From: Protonemura montana
Taxonomy: Eukaryota; Arthropoda; Insecta; Plecoptera; Nemouridae
DNA: 64,000 nt
Direction of reading: 5' to 3'
Assembly: GCA_947568835.1 (NCBI GenBank)
Contig: OX387610.1
Span: 16,477,050-16,541,049, forward strand
The notes beneath the pieces are model-generated. The model was not told where the DNA came from and searched no databases. It saw only the letters and a program-made list of their open reading frames with translations. Position 1 is the stretch's first letter. Every line of letters starts with the position of its first letter. The position numbers and the translations under genes were made by a program. Shown one piece after another: positions 1 through 11,195 of this stretch.

Positions 1-2238
1 TGCTCGATCCTTCCAGTTTCCAGCCCATAGGCCACGTGATTTTTGGGAGTTTAGTGTTCCTCCCGATTGACGCGAGTAGCACGTGTAGGCTGCTTGCAGC
101 TTGTCAAAATCTGCGTCGTCTGAAATGAATAGCGAGACGTCGTCTGCGTATGCCGACACCACTAGACGACGCTCCTCTGGGCCTGGGAGCCTGAAACCGA
201 GCATCGTCCGGCGGGCCAGTCTTAGGAAAGGCTCGATTGAGATCGAGAAGAGAGGCCCGGATAGAGGGCATCCTTGTCTGATACCTCTCTCAAAAGCAAA
301 AGGGGCGGTGAGGCGTGCGCCAACGCGGACAAAGCACGTGGCATCTTTGTACATAGCTCGGAGATGGTTACTGAAGTTTTCACCAAAACCGAATCTTTTT
401 AAGCAGTAAAAAAGGTAGCCGTGGTCGACTCTGTCAAATGCGCCTTGTTGGTCTAGAGATACAAGAGCGAGGGGCCGATTTTCCTTGTTCACATATTCTA
501 ACACGTCCCGGTGTAGGTGGAGGCTGTCATAGATCGTCCTGCCTGGAACGCAGTACCCCTGATCAGGATGGACGATATGACTCATGACATTTTTTAATCG
601 GGTAGAGAGAGCACGTGCCAGAATTTTGTAGTCTGTTGTGAGCAAAGAAATCGGCCTCCAGTTTTTAATGTCGAGTCGATCTCCCGATTTTGGTAACAAA
701 GTCAGGACTGACCTTTGGGCCGATTTTGGAAGTTGACCATTTGCCATTGCATGTTTAAACACTTCCCAGTATGGTGTTGAGAGTTCGGCCCAAAAGGCTA
801 CGTAGAACTCTGCTGTTAGGCCATCGAGTCCCGGTGCCTTTCCCTTGTTTAGCTCTCTGAGGGAAATACCAAACTCTTTGAGCGTGAAAGGTTTGTCGAG
901 TTGTTCACGGTCAACTTGGGTAAGTGTGGGTAACGACTCGTACAAAGGAGAGTCGGGATCCAGCACGGTGGCAGTGCCTGAGAAGACGTTAACAAAATGG
1001 TCTCTTGCAGCCGAACAGAGGGAAGGCCCATCAGACACGATTTTCCCGTCATGACGAAGGCGGGAGATCGGGCTGAAGGCAGCGGCTATATCTCGGGCCA
1101 TAACGGAACCGGCAGGTCTATCTGTGGCCAAGAGGTGGTCTTGGTGAGCTGCTAAAAGTGTGGCCTCACTTCGCTGTGAATATGCATCTTTTGCATCAGC
1201 GTTTGCACGGGAGAGGTCTGCAAGGTGTTTTGTGTCGAAAGAGCAGTTAGAAACGATCTGTTCAACCTTTCCTTCGAGGTGGACAAATTCAGCGTCCAAG
1301 CGCTGTTTTTGGGCTCGAGAGAAAATCACCGTTACCTCCTGAATATCGGCTTTAATGGCATCCCACCAGACTTCTAGCGAACCATATGCTTTTTTGGAGT
1401 TTTCGTCATATGTGGCTAACAAATTCCGAATGCATATGGAAAAATCTGGATCGCTAAGAAGTGAGTTTTTGAAGCGCCAATACGGGGGCTTGTTTTTAGG
1501 TGTACAGGTGTTAAGATTGATGACGAGAGCAAGATGGTCGGAAAAAACTGGAACTACCTGAACGTTTGACACTCTGCAAGCGATGTTTGGCGTTGCATAG
1601 AATCTATCTAGTCGAGAACCGGAAAACGCCGGGGCGTTCCCTATAAAAGTGAAGCCCGGCTCTGTTGGTCGAAAGTCTCGCCAGACATCATCCAAGTTTT
1701 CCGTCATGACTAAATTCCTGAGCCTCTGAGCAACCCTAGGTTGTCTCTCCGGGCCACCATTAGATCGATCAACATTGGGGTTCAGCGTGACATTGAAATC
1801 ACCGCCCACCAGGAACTGTTTTTCACAGAGGTCGTCACCAGCGTGCGCTTCTTCTATGCGGTCACTCAGCGCGTCCAAGACGGTGAGCGCCAAGTCGCAT
1901 TGGTGCGGGACGTAAATGCAAAAAACACGGATAGTGCTGTCCGAGTTAAGATGACCGAGCACAGCCTCTTGAAGGTAGCCTGGGACTAAGATCTTATGTG
2001 ATCGTATCACGAGGCGAGAAGCCTTCTTTATGCCGATCATGGTGCCTGAACAGACGCCTATAGGTGGATTAAACAAGAACTCATAGGCCATATAAGCATG
2101 AGGGAATGGTGATTTTGAGCAGTTGCTTTCCTGAATGAGGACTACATCAGGGAGATGGCGATCTAAAAAACTGCGAAATTGTACCCACTTGTAACTACTC
2201 TTAACGCTCCTGGCGTTGAGTGTTACAACGCTCCGCAT
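1..2238 (-). CDS. Retrotransposon ORF2 (endonuclease/reverse transcriptase), copy 1, partial
   Basis: This holds the N-terminal 746 codons of ORF2: the APE-type endonuclease and most of the reverse transcriptase up to and past the YADD box. The frame continues beyond the window edge. It starts at the ATG that directly follows the ORF1 stop codon. Missense differences from copy 2 include Ala for Gly in the linker after the endonuclease (1388) and Val for Ala just before the SDH motif (1547). Nothing visible is disabling. See copy 2 for the domain description. Confidence 0.9.
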   Translation of the reverse strand, partial: MRSVVTLNARSVKSSYKWVQFRSFLDRHLPDVVLIQESNCSKSPFPHAYMAYEFLFNPPIGVCSGTMIGIKKASRLVIRSHKILVPGYLQEAVLGHLNSDSTIRVFCIYVPHQCDLALTVLDALSDRIEEAHAGDDLCEKQFLVGGDFNVTLNPNVDRSNGGPERQPRVAQRLRNLVMTENLDDVWRDFRPTEPGFTFIGNAPAFSGSRLDRFYATPNIACRVSNVQVVPVFSDHLALVINLNTCTPKNKPPYWRFKNSLLSDPDFSICIRNLLATYDENSKKAYGSLEVWWDAIKADIQEVTVIFSRAQKQRLDAEFVHLEGKVEQIVSNCSFDTKHLADLSRANADAKDAYSQRSEATLLAAHQDHLLATDRPAGSVMARDIAAAFSPISRLRHDGKIVSDGPSLCSAARDHFVNVFSGTATVLDPDSPLYESLPTLTQVDREQLDKPFTLKEFGISLRELNKGKAPGLDGLTAEFYVAFWAELSTPYWEVFKHAMANGQLPKSAQRSVLTLLPKSGDRLDIKNWRPISLLTTDYKILARALSTRLKNVMSHIVHPDQGYCVPGRTIYDSLHLHRDVLEYVNKENRPLALVSLDQQGAFDRVDHGYLFYCLKRFGFGENFSNHLRAMYKDATCFVRVGARLTAPFAFERGIRQGCPLSGPLFSISIEPFLRLARRTMLGFRLPGPEERRLVVSAYADDVSLFISDDADFDKLQAAYTCYSRQSGGTLNSQKSRGLWAGNWKDRA

Positions 2239-3849
2239 TTAGTCGAGAATTTGTGATGACATGCTCTCGCACGACGTGGATCGTGCGAGAGAAACATTGT
2301 CTTCATCTCCTTTTGCCACCAACATGAGTTTTTTTAGATTGGCAATGAGCCTCCTCACTCTTTCCCTGATTGCACGCTCGGATATCAGTTTTGGTTGTAT
2401 CGCCTCCAACATGTCAAGTACACCGTAGACATTTTCGGTGTATTTGTGGACAATTGTTAGTGGATGATCATTTCCTTTGACCGCCTGCAGGAAATCAACG
2501 AAGTCATGCAGTGAAATTACGTTTTCAGTCTCGCGACTTTCAAGTATCTCTCTCGCCTCAAGTGGTAGGACGAGGGGAACTGTTTTTTGACGCTTAGCTT
2601 TCTGCCTATTCGTTGCAGTTTTGGGGTTGAAAACTATCTGTCCGTCGAGTTCTTCTAGGTTCTTCTGAGGTTCTTCACATTTTTCTAGCACATCAGTGTC
2701 CATGTCAATAATGGCCGACTGATCGTCAACGACAGTGATGTTGTTTTCGATATCGTCAACCAGTTCTACCGTGGTCACCGATTGGCTAGATGAAGAGGGG
2801 GTCTTTCTTTTGCTGTTCGCTGGCGGCTCTATTGCATCCACACTGCCTAGAGGATCAGCAGACCCTTGAGACTCTGTGGGTGAAGAGGCCTTGCAATGCT
2901 TAGCAACGTGGCCAGTTTGGCGGCACTTAAAACATTTTAAATCGTCGAGTGACAGGAAAACCCGGTATCGATCACCGTCATAGTCAACTAGGATTGACTC
3001 GGGAAGCTGACAGCCGTCATCCGCCACCACAAAGATTTGCCTTCTGAAACTCAGGACAGAGCTGAGCTCGGGGTCCTTTCCCCCCACGTTTACGAAAGAC
3101 ATCGGAGAAACGATTTTTACCGCCGAGCTCAAATAGCCCTCCAAGACCGAGTGTGGTATAGTGGGGCAGACGTTAGACAATATAAGCCTGCTTGCCTTGG
3201 TAATTAGACGCCGTGCCGGCAGGAACTCACTTCCCACCTCCACCCCCCCATGGTTTGACATGAAGGTGTCGACCAGTTCTGTGGTGGTAAGGTAGATGGC
3301 TACCCGGCCCAGCGACAGCCTAGACCCAAACCAGATGTTCTTGGCGCCGACTTTGTCTGCGACAGCACGGAGGTATTGGTGGATGGACACCGTGTCTATG
3401 GATTGCAGCAGAAAGGCATGCTCCTTGGTCGGGAAACGGGGTTGACTGGATGACCCTGTGTCAGCAGTCCTTGTGGTGGTAGGTCTGTGGCTAGAGGCTG
3501 TACCAGACCCAGAGGCGCTCGACAGTATCTGTGCCATGGTTTTTTGGGCTGGGTGGGTCGAGTAGGGCTTTGCTGTAGGTGGGCTTTTTGCTGCTACACT
3601 GGCAATCGTTTTTGGGATATCACCGCGGTGTGAAATTGGAATCGTTACGATAGAATCCGTCGATCGTGAGGATCGCCTGTCTAGGTTAGCCTTGACGGGC
3701 AGGATAGTTACTTCGCCGGCAAACGGGGTGCTGTCTTTTTTCGGGGGGCGAACAATGGTGTCTTCTTTCGTCAAAGGGCTAACCTCTTTGACTGCTAAAC
3801 TAGTGGTCGGTTTTTCGTTGCCTGGTCTAGGCTTAATTTGTTTCGGCAT
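2239..3849 (-). CDS. Retrotransposon ORF1 (gag-like RNA-binding protein), copy 1
   Basis: A 536-residue nucleic-acid-binding protein of the ORF1/gag type. The first 140 residues are Ser/Thr/Pro/Lys-rich and look disordered. Residues about 145-300 form a compact domain of the kind that precedes the zinc knuckle in Tx1/L1-like ORF1 proteins. A CCHC knuckle (CX2CX4HX4C, CFKCRQTGHVAKHC) sits near residues 304-317. The C-terminal third is acidic, then basic. ORF1 proteins package element RNA into the ribonucleoprotein that carries ORF2 to DNA; that role is family knowledge. It differs from copy 2 by Val/Ala and Pro/Ser changes. Confidence 0.9.
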   Translation of the reverse strand: MPKQIKPRPGNEKPTTSLAVKEVSPLTKEDTIVRPPKKDSTPFAGEVTILPVKANLDRRSSRSTDSIVTIPISHRGDIPKTIASVAAKSPPTAKPYSTHPAQKTMAQILSSASGSGTASSHRPTTTRTADTGSSSQPRFPTKEHAFLLQSIDTVSIHQYLRAVADKVGAKNIWFGSRLSLGRVAIYLTTTELVDTFMSNHGGVEVGSEFLPARRLITKASRLILSNVCPTIPHSVLEGYLSSAVKIVSPMSFVNVGGKDPELSSVLSFRRQIFVVADDGCQLPESILVDYDGDRYRVFLSLDDLKCFKCRQTGHVAKHCKASSPTESQGSADPLGSVDAIEPPANSKRKTPSSSSQSVTTVELVDDIENNITVVDDQSAIIDMDTDVLEKCEEPQKNLEELDGQIVFNPKTATNRQKAKRQKTVPLVLPLEAREILESRETENVISLHDFVDFLQAVKGNDHPLTIVHKYTENVYGVLDMLEAIQPKLISERAIRERVRRLIANLKKLMLVAKGDEDNVSLARSTSCESMSSQILD

Positions 3850-4230
3850 ATTTAAATAATATGCTTCTTACTTTGGATGTGCAACAAGCACCGGAATGCT
3901 ACGCAATAAAACGAGAGCGACCCAACTAATTGCTCTCCGTATACCTGACCCTCCCGGGCCGGGCGATTAATCTACGAGTTGCCTCTCTCAGTATGAACAA
4001 TAATGCACTGGCCGGGTACCTAGCTCTGTGGTTTTACACAGAGAAAAACTTAAAACTACGAAAAACAGGAGAAAAAATGAACAGAACGAAAATCCAATTT
4101 CTGGAAAGTATAGATAGTCTGACCTGTATGAGGATGAGACAAGAAAAAACTGTGAAAACGTCACAGAAACGCTTGCAACGATACCAGTTTTGGGAGCCGA
4201 GACGAAACACGACCGATCACAACGAAGTAC
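3850..4230 (-). promoter_or_regulatory. 5' UTR of retrotransposon copy 1
   Basis: This 381-base leader lies between the (TG)n junction and the ORF1 ATG. It is essentially identical to 12807-13187. Non-LTR elements normally carry an internal promoter here; I see no motif that proves one. A small plus-strand ORF across it is not supported as a gene. Confidence 0.7.
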
Positions 4231-4290
4231 TGTGTGTGTGTGTGTGTTGTACAAACACAATGATACAACACACCGTGTACTGACACTGGG

Positions 4291-4326
<36 letters not shown>

Positions 4327-4368
4327 GTACAAACACAATGATACAACACACCGTGTACTGACACTGGG

Positions 4369-4408
<40 letters not shown>

Positions 4409-4518
4409 GTACAAACACAATGATACAACACACCGTGTACTGACACTGGGACTGTGTGTGTGTGTGTGTGTGTGTTGTACAAACACAATGATACAACACA
4501 CCGTGTACTGACACTGGG

Positions 4519-4552
<34 letters not shown>

Positions 4553-4594
4553 GTACAAACACAATGATACAACACACCGTGTACTGACACTGGG

Positions 4595-4632
<38 letters not shown>

Positions 4633-4674
4633 GTACAAACACAATGATACAACACACCGTGTACTGACACTGGG

Positions 4675-4710
<36 letters not shown>

Positions 4711-4752
4711 GTACAAACACAATGATACAACACACCGTGTACTGACACTGGG

Positions 4753-4788
<36 letters not shown>

Positions 4789-4830
4789 GTACAAACACAA
4801 TGATACAACACACCGTGTACTGACACTGGG

Positions 4831-4866
<36 letters not shown>

Positions 4867-4908
4867 GTACAAACACAATGATACAACACACCGTGTACTG
4901 ACACTGGG

Positions 4909-4948
<40 letters not shown>

Positions 4949-4990
4949 GTACAAACACAATGATACAACACACCGTGTACTGACACTGGG

Positions 4991-5030
<40 letters not shown>

Positions 5031-5072
5031 GTACAAACACAATGATACAACACACCGTGTACTGACACTGGG

Positions 5073-5110
<38 letters not shown>

Positions 5111-5152
5111 GTACAAACACAATGATACAACACACCGTGTACTGACACTGGG

Positions 5153-5190
<38 letters not shown>

Positions 5191-5232
5191 GTACAAACAC
5201 AATGATACAACACACCGTGTACTGACACTGGG

Positions 5233-5268
<36 letters not shown>

Positions 5269-5310
5269 GTACAAACACAATGATACAACACACCGTGTAC
5301 TGACACTGGG

Positions 5311-5350
<40 letters not shown>

Positions 5351-5392
5351 GTACAAACACAATGATACAACACACCGTGTACTGACACTGGG

Positions 5393-5423
<31 letters not shown>

Positions 5424-5466
5424 TGTACAAACACAATGATACAACACACCGTGTACTGACACTGGG

Positions 5467-5508
<42 letters not shown>

Positions 5509-5550
5509 GTACAAACACAATGATACAACACACCGTGTACTGACACTGGG

Positions 5551-5588
<38 letters not shown>

Positions 5589-5630
5589 GTACAAACACAA
5601 TGATACAACACACCGTGTACTGACACTGGG

Positions 5631-5666
<36 letters not shown>

Positions 5667-5708
5667 GTACAAACACAATGATACAACACACCGTGTACTG
5701 ACACTGGG

Positions 5709-5748
<40 letters not shown>

Positions 5749-5790
5749 GTACAAACACAATGATACAACACACCGTGTACTGACACTGGG

Positions 5791-5830
<40 letters not shown>

Positions 5831-5872
5831 GTACAAACACAATGATACAACACACCGTGTACTGACACTGGG

Positions 5873-5906
<34 letters not shown>

Positions 5907-5948
5907 GTACAAACACAATGATACAACACACCGTGTACTGACACTGGG

Positions 5949-5992
<44 letters not shown>

Positions 5993-6034
5993 GTACAAAC
6001 ACAATGATACAACACACCGTGTACTGACACTGGG

Positions 6035-6068
<34 letters not shown>

Positions 6069-6182
6069 GTACAAACACAATGATACAACACACCGTGTAC
6101 TGACACTGGGACTGTGTGTGTGTGTGTGTGTGTGTGTGTTGTACAAACACAATGATACAACACACCGTGTACTGACACTGGG

Positions 6183-6218
<36 letters not shown>

Positions 6219-6260
6219 GTACAAACACAATGATACAACACACCGTGTACTGACACTGTG

Positions 6261-6298
<38 letters not shown>

Positions 6299-6340
6299 GT
6301 ACAAACACAATGATACAACACACCGTGTACTGACACTGGG

Positions 6341-6374
<34 letters not shown>

Positions 6375-6416
6375 GTACAAACACAATGATACAACACACC
6401 GTGTACTGACACTGGG

Positions 6417-6456
<40 letters not shown>

Positions 6457-6498
6457 GTACAAACACAATGATACAACACACCGTGTACTGACACTGGG

Positions 6499-6540
<42 letters not shown>

Positions 6541-6582
6541 GTACAAACACAATGATACAACACACCGTGTACTGACACTGGG

Positions 6583-6620
<38 letters not shown>

Positions 6621-6662
6621 GTACAAACACAATGATACAACACACCGTGTACTGACACTGGG

Positions 6663-6698
<36 letters not shown>

Positions 6699-6740
6699 GT
6701 ACAAACACAATGATACAACACACCGTGTACTGACACTGGG

Positions 6741-6776
<36 letters not shown>

Positions 6777-6818
6777 GTACAAACACAATGATACAACACA
6801 CCGTGTACTGACACTGGG

Positions 6819-6856
<38 letters not shown>

Positions 6857-6898
6857 GTACAAACACAATGATACAACACACCGTGTACTGACACTGGG

Positions 6899-6936
<38 letters not shown>

Positions 6937-6978
6937 GTACAAACACAATGATACAACACACCGTGTACTGACACTGGG

Positions 6979-7018
<40 letters not shown>

Positions 7019-7078
7019 GTACAAACACAATGATACAACACACCGTGTACTGACACTGGGACTGTGTGTGTGTGTGTG
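4231..7078. repeat. Composite (TG)n array 1, about 36 units
   Basis: A 46-bp core (beginning TTGTACAAACACAATGATAC and ending CTGGGAC) alternates with a (TG)n tract of variable length, usually 9-16 dinucleotides, giving units of about 70-80 bp. Cores are almost invariant; one at 6259 has GTGAC instead of GGGAC. The array fills the whole gap between the poly(A) end of copy 2 and the 5' end of copy 1. All three minus-strand frames are free of stops for most of the array, which creates spurious ORFs of about 1,000 codons rich in Thr-His. Confidence 0.97.
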
Positions 7079-7376
7079 TTTTTTTTTTTTTTTAAACAAA
7101 CGATACGGAAAGAGTTTTAGTCCATTTTGGGACAGCGCTCCCCAAAAAAGATTTGAAGAGTGAGACATAGAGATTCTCTAGAAAGAGATGTACTCTACCA
7201 AGAGATAGATGTAATAGAACCAGGAGGTTGGAAAAGGATATTATTTTTCAGTAATTCAAAGAAAAAGAAGGGTTTCATAGAGAAACATACAGGGTTAGTG
7301 CCCTCGCACGAGAGGGCACTTTCCAATATACAATAGTGACAAATTGCTTCCAATGGGCTACATGTTTTTAATTTGT
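7079..7376 (-). other. 3' UTR and poly(A) tail of retrotransposon copy 2
   Basis: About 300 bases follow the ORF2 stop and end in a 15-A tail (minus strand) that joins directly to (CA)n. It contains one clear stem-loop at 7297-7320. No other gene is seen. Confidence 0.85.
7297..7320 (-). other. Stem-loop in retrotransposon 3' UTR
   Basis: A perfect 9-bp inverted repeat (AGTGCCCTC / GAGGGCACT) around a 6-base loop, about 57 bases after the ORF2 stop. It may be an RNA structure recognised by the element's own reverse transcriptase, as described for 3' stem-loops of some LINEs. That function is inference. Confidence 0.6.
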
Positions 7377-10300
7377 TTACATGTTAAGTGTGACTTCTCC
7401 GTCACCCACGGAGCAAAGCGCGCCACCGACGCACCAAATCTTTTTAAAGGCTTCCATATCGCCTCGGCCAAGATGCCACGCGTATTCTTTTAGAATACGG
7501 GCTTTAATGCGGGCTGTTAAGACTATTTCATAGGCTACTGGAGGTGTATGCTCTTTGAAAAAAGCCGTTAACACACGATAAATCGTGCTTTTGGCGAGAT
7601 TAACGATAAAATTTGCGATCGCTAGTTTCGGCTCGCTGCTAGTCGCACCCGGCCTCACTCCAGCAAAGATATCTCTGTATTGGAGACGACGGCCCTCTAA
7701 AAGTCGACTGACCATGGAGGCGACCGTGTGCCACATGGCCGCAGCCCGACGGCACTCTACCACCATGTGCCACGCCGAGCCGACTACCTTGCACCAGGGG
7801 CACAGGGGCGACTGTAGTTTCTGGGCATGGCACAGGAAAATGGGATCCGCCAGGCGGTTTTTGGCAAAACGCCATCCCACCTCAGCGTCGAAGCCAAGAG
7901 TTGGGGAGCGACTCAAACGGCTCCAGGCGACTTCGTCACCCGACCAGTGGCCTGGTAGTGGGCCCTTGACACCGAAGAAAGGAGCCGTAATGTCCCACTG
8001 CAGGGATTTTCGTTTTTGTAACGTGTCGAGAGCTTTTGGGGTTTGATCCTCGGAACAGAGGTAAACCAGTGTTGGGGGCCATGGTTCAGGGCCAGCTGTT
8101 TCTAGGACACCGCGAAAGCGTAGGCGGCAGAACGCCTTTACTCGATTGAGATTCATCAAGAGCGCAGTGCGGTGTCGTGCTGGTAGGTCTTTGAAACCAG
8201 CTAGGTCTTTCAGCTCCTTCCAATTGCCACCGTCACGGAGGTCGCCGATCGATCTACACCCAAGCCGTCCCCATGATGGGTCGAAAGGGTCGGTTTTAGT
8301 CGGGATAAGGGTCGATAGGGTGAGAGGCACGTCCTGTAAACCCTGTGCGGTGATCGCATATCGCTCGGGTTTTATGGACAGAGCGTTCCATGCTAGCAGT
8401 GCAGCTCGCAGGAAATCTGTCATCCCTCGTCCTGTGCGACGGACAATGTCGGGACAGAAGAGAGCCTGCCATCCGAGCACCGGCCCACGAGAGGGGCGCA
8501 GAAAATGGCGAGTCATGACATGGCCCGGGTGATCTTCGACAGATGTAATATAGCGATGAACAAAGCAGACTCGAAAGAAATTGACCTTTGACTGAAGGTG
8601 CACCAAACCTTGGCCTCCTATATGCATAGGGGCGCACAAGTCACGCAGGCGAGTCCAGTGACGGCGCCCAGCCCACACAAAATCCACGAGAATGCCTTGT
8701 ATCCTGCTAAGGAAGGATGCTGGGGGTTGGATAACTTGTAGCGTGTACCACAGCCGTGGTGCTACAAATTGGTTTACAACCAGGACGCGGCCTCGGAGCG
8801 ACATGGCCGAAGCTCTGTGTCGCCAGGCGTTTGTGACGCGTCTGACAGTGTCTTCCAGTTTTTTGAATCCTTGGTTGGAGACCATTGGGCTATTCCCAAG
8901 CATCAGGCCCAGAACCTTAATCCCATTTGGGGTCCAGGAGAAACCAAGGGGGTGGTCTGCTCGATCCTTCCAGTTTCCAGCCCATAGGCCACGTGATTTT
9001 TGGGAGTTTAGTGTTCCTCCCGATTGACGCGAGTAGCACGTGTAGGCTGCTTGCAGCTTGTCAAAATCTGCGTCGTCTGAAATGAATAGCGAGACGTCGT
9101 CTGCGTATGCCGACACCACTAGACGACGCTCCTCTGGGCCTGGGAGCCTGAAACCGAGCATCGTCCGGCGAGCCAGTCTTAGGAAAGGCTCGATTGAGAT
9201 CGAGAAGAGAGGCCCGGATAGAGGGCATCCTTGTCTGATACCTCTCTCAAAAGCAAAAGGGGCGGTGAGGCGTGCGCCAACGCGGACAAAGCACGTGGCA
9301 TCTTTGTACATAGCTCGGAGATGGTTACTGAAGTTTTCACCAAAACCGAATCTTTTTAAGCAGTAAAAAAGGTAGCCGTGGTCGACTCTGTCAAATGCGC
9401 CTTGTTGGTCTAGAGATACAAGAGCGAGGGGCCGATTTTCCTTGTTCACATATTCTAACACGTCCCGGTGTAGGTGGAGGCTGTCATAGATCGTCCTGCC
9501 TGGAACGCAGTACCCCTGATCAGGATGGACGATATGACTCATGACATTTTTTAATCGGGTAGAGAGAGCACGTGCCAGAATTTTGTAGTCTGTTGTGAGC
9601 AAAGAAATCGGCCTCCAGTTTTTAATGTCGAGTCGATCTCCCGATTTTGGTAACAAAGTCAGGACTGACCTTTGGGCCGATTTTGGAAGTTGACCATTTG
9701 CCATTGCATGTTTAAACACTTCCCAGTATGGTGTTGAGAGTTCGGCCCAAAAGGCTACGTAGAACTCTGCTGTTAGGCCATCGAGTCCCGGTGCCTTTCC
9801 CTTGTTTAGCTCTCTGAGGGAAATACCAAACTCTTTGAGCGTGAAAGGTTTGTCGAGTTGTTCACGGTCAACTTGGGTAAGTGTGGGTAACGACTCGTAC
9901 AAAGGAGAGTCGGGATCCAGCACGGTGGCAGTGCCTGAGAAGACGTTAACAAAATGGTCTCTTGCAGCCGAACAGAGGGAAGGCCCATCAGACACGATTT
10001 TCCCGTCATGACGAAGGCGGGAGATCGGGCTGAAGGCAGCGGCTATATCTCGGGCCATAACGGAACCGGCAGGTCTATCTGTGGCCAAGAGGTGGTCTTG
10101 GTGAGCTGCTAAAAGTGTGGCCTCACTTCGCTGTGAATATGCATCTTTTGCATCAGCGTTTGCACGGGAGAGGTCTGCAAGGTGTTTTGTGTCGAAAGAG
10201 CAGTTAGAAACGATCTGTTCAACCTTTCCTTCGAGGTGGACAAATTCAGCGTCCAAGCGCTGTTTTTGGGCTCGAGAGAAAATCACCGTTACCTCCTGAA

Positions 10301-11195
10301 TATCGGCTTTAATGGCATCCCACCAGACTTCTAGCGAACCATATCCTTTTTTGGAGTTTTCGTCATATGTGGCTAACAAATTCCGAATGCATATGGAAAA
10401 ATCTGGATCGCTAAGAAGTGAGTTTTTGAAGCGCCAATACGGGGGCTTGTTTTTAGGTGTACAGGTGTTAAGATTGATGACGAGAGCAAGATGGTCGGAA
10501 AAAGCTGGAACTACCTGAACGTTTGACACTCTGCAAGCGATGTTTGGCGTTGCATAGAATCTATCTAGTCGAGAACCGGAAAACGCCGGGGCGTTCCCTA
10601 TAAAAGTGAAGCCCGGCTCTGTTGGTCGAAAGTCTCGCCAGACATCATCCAAGTTTTCCGTCATGACTAAATTCCTGAGCCTCTGAGCAACCCTAGGTTG
10701 TCTCTCCGGGCCACCATTAGATCGATCAACATTGGGGTTCAGCGTGACATTGAAATCACCGCCCACCAGGAACTGTTTTTCACAGAGGTCGTCACCAGCG
10801 TGCGCTTCTTCTATGCGGTCACTCAGCGCGTCCAAGACGGTGAGCGCCAAGTCGCATTGGTGCGGGACGTAAATGCAAAAAACACGGATAGTGCTGTCCG
10901 AGTTAAGATGACCGAGCACAGCCTCTTGAAGGTAGCCTGGGACTAAGATCTTATGTGATCGTATCACGAGGCGAGAAGCCTTCTTTATGCCGATCATGGT
11001 GCCTGAACAGACGCCTATAGGTGGATTAAACAAGAACTCATAGGCCATATAAGCATGAGGGAATGGTGATTTTGAGCAGTTGCTTTCCTGAATGAGGACT
11101 ACATCAGGGAGATGGCGATCTAAAAAACTGCGAAATTGTACCCACTTGTAACTACTCTTAACGCTCCTGGCGTTGAGTGTTACAACGCTCCGCAT
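7377..11195 (-). CDS. Retrotransposon ORF2: APE endonuclease, reverse transcriptase, C-terminal CCHC
   Basis: A 1272-residue polyprotein that nicks target DNA and copies element RNA onto it (target-primed reverse transcription). Residues 1-245 are an APE-type endonuclease: LNARS near the N terminus, IQES, GGDFNVTL, SRLDRFY and the catalytic SDH at about 233-235. The reverse transcriptase runs from about 500 to 760, with WRPISLL near 525, the motif-A segment SLDQQGAFDRVDH, RQGCPLSGPLF, and YADD at about 697-700. A C-terminal zinc motif (CX2CX7HX4C, CPWCKVVGSAWHMVVEC) lies near 1131-1147. All expected catalytic motifs are present and the frame is intact. The ATG immediately follows the ORF1 TAA in the same frame, so expression by reinitiation or readthrough is plausible. 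Confidence 0.95.
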   Translation of the reverse strand: MRSVVTLNARSVKSSYKWVQFRSFLDRHLPDVVLIQESNCSKSPFPHAYMAYEFLFNPPIGVCSGTMIGIKKASRLVIRSHKILVPGYLQEAVLGHLNSDSTIRVFCIYVPHQCDLALTVLDALSDRIEEAHAGDDLCEKQFLVGGDFNVTLNPNVDRSNGGPERQPRVAQRLRNLVMTENLDDVWRDFRPTEPGFTFIGNAPAFSGSRLDRFYATPNIACRVSNVQVVPAFSDHLALVINLNTCTPKNKPPYWRFKNSLLSDPDFSICIRNLLATYDENSKKGYGSLEVWWDAIKADIQEVTVIFSRAQKQRLDAEFVHLEGKVEQIVSNCSFDTKHLADLSRANADAKDAYSQRSEATLLAAHQDHLLATDRPAGSVMARDIAAAFSPISRLRHDGKIVSDGPSLCSAARDHFVNVFSGTATVLDPDSPLYESLPTLTQVDREQLDKPFTLKEFGISLRELNKGKAPGLDGLTAEFYVAFWAELSTPYWEVFKHAMANGQLPKSAQRSVLTLLPKSGDRLDIKNWRPISLLTTDYKILARALSTRLKNVMSHIVHPDQGYCVPGRTIYDSLHLHRDVLEYVNKENRPLALVSLDQQGAFDRVDHGYLFYCLKRFGFGENFSNHLRAMYKDATCFVRVGARLTAPFAFERGIRQGCPLSGPLFSISIEPFLRLARRTMLGFRLPGPEERRLVVSAYADDVSLFISDDADFDKLQAAYTCYSRQSGGTLNSQKSRGLWAGNWKDRADHPLGFSWTPNGIKVLGLMLGNSPMVSNQGFKKLEDTVRRVTNAWRHRASAMSLRGRVLVVNQFVAPRLWYTLQVIQPPASFLSRIQGILVDFVWAGRRHWTRLRDLCAPMHIGGQGLVHLQSKVNFFRVCFVHRYITSVEDHPGHVMTRHFLRPSRGPVLGWQALFCPDIVRRTGRGMTDFLRAALLAWNALSIKPERYAITAQGLQDVPLTLSTLIPTKTDPFDPSWGRLGCRSIGDLRDGGNWKELKDLAGFKDLPARHRTALLMNLNRVKAFCRLRFRGVLETAGPEPWPPTLVYLCSEDQTPKALDTLQKRKSLQWDITAPFFGVKGPLPGHWSGDEVAWSRLSRSPTLGFDAEVGWRFAKNRLADPIFLCHAQKLQSPLCPWCKVVGSAWHMVVECRRAAAMWHTVASMVSRLLEGRRLQYRDIFAGVRPGATSSEPKLAIANFIVNLAKSTIYRVLTAFFKEHTPPVAYEIVLTARIKARILKEYAWHLGRGDMEAFKKIWCVGGALCSVGDGEVTLNM

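Larger units (their letters stand above)
1..4230 (-). mobile_element. Tx1-like non-LTR retrotransposon, copy 1 (3' end outside window)
   Basis: This is the 5' part of a retrotransposon on the minus strand: 5' UTR (3850-4230), ORF1 (2239-3849) and the first 2.2 kb of ORF2, cut by the window edge. It matches copy 2 at a constant offset of 8957 bases. By eye I find only six substitutions in 4.2 kb (214, 1388, 1547, 2577, 2729, 3622). None breaks a frame, so the copy is young. Its 5' end abuts a (TG)n tract at 4231, exactly as copy 2 does at 13188. Confidence 0.93.

Noticed and set aside
101-1989. Small plus-strand ORFs over the retrotransposon (duplicated at 9058-10946)
   Set aside because: Antisense shadows of ORF2 with no recognisable domain, conserved only because the element is duplicated.
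3988-7168. ORFs of about 1,000 codons across composite array 1
   Set aside because: Same cause as array 2. They begin and end in retrotransposon UTRs.
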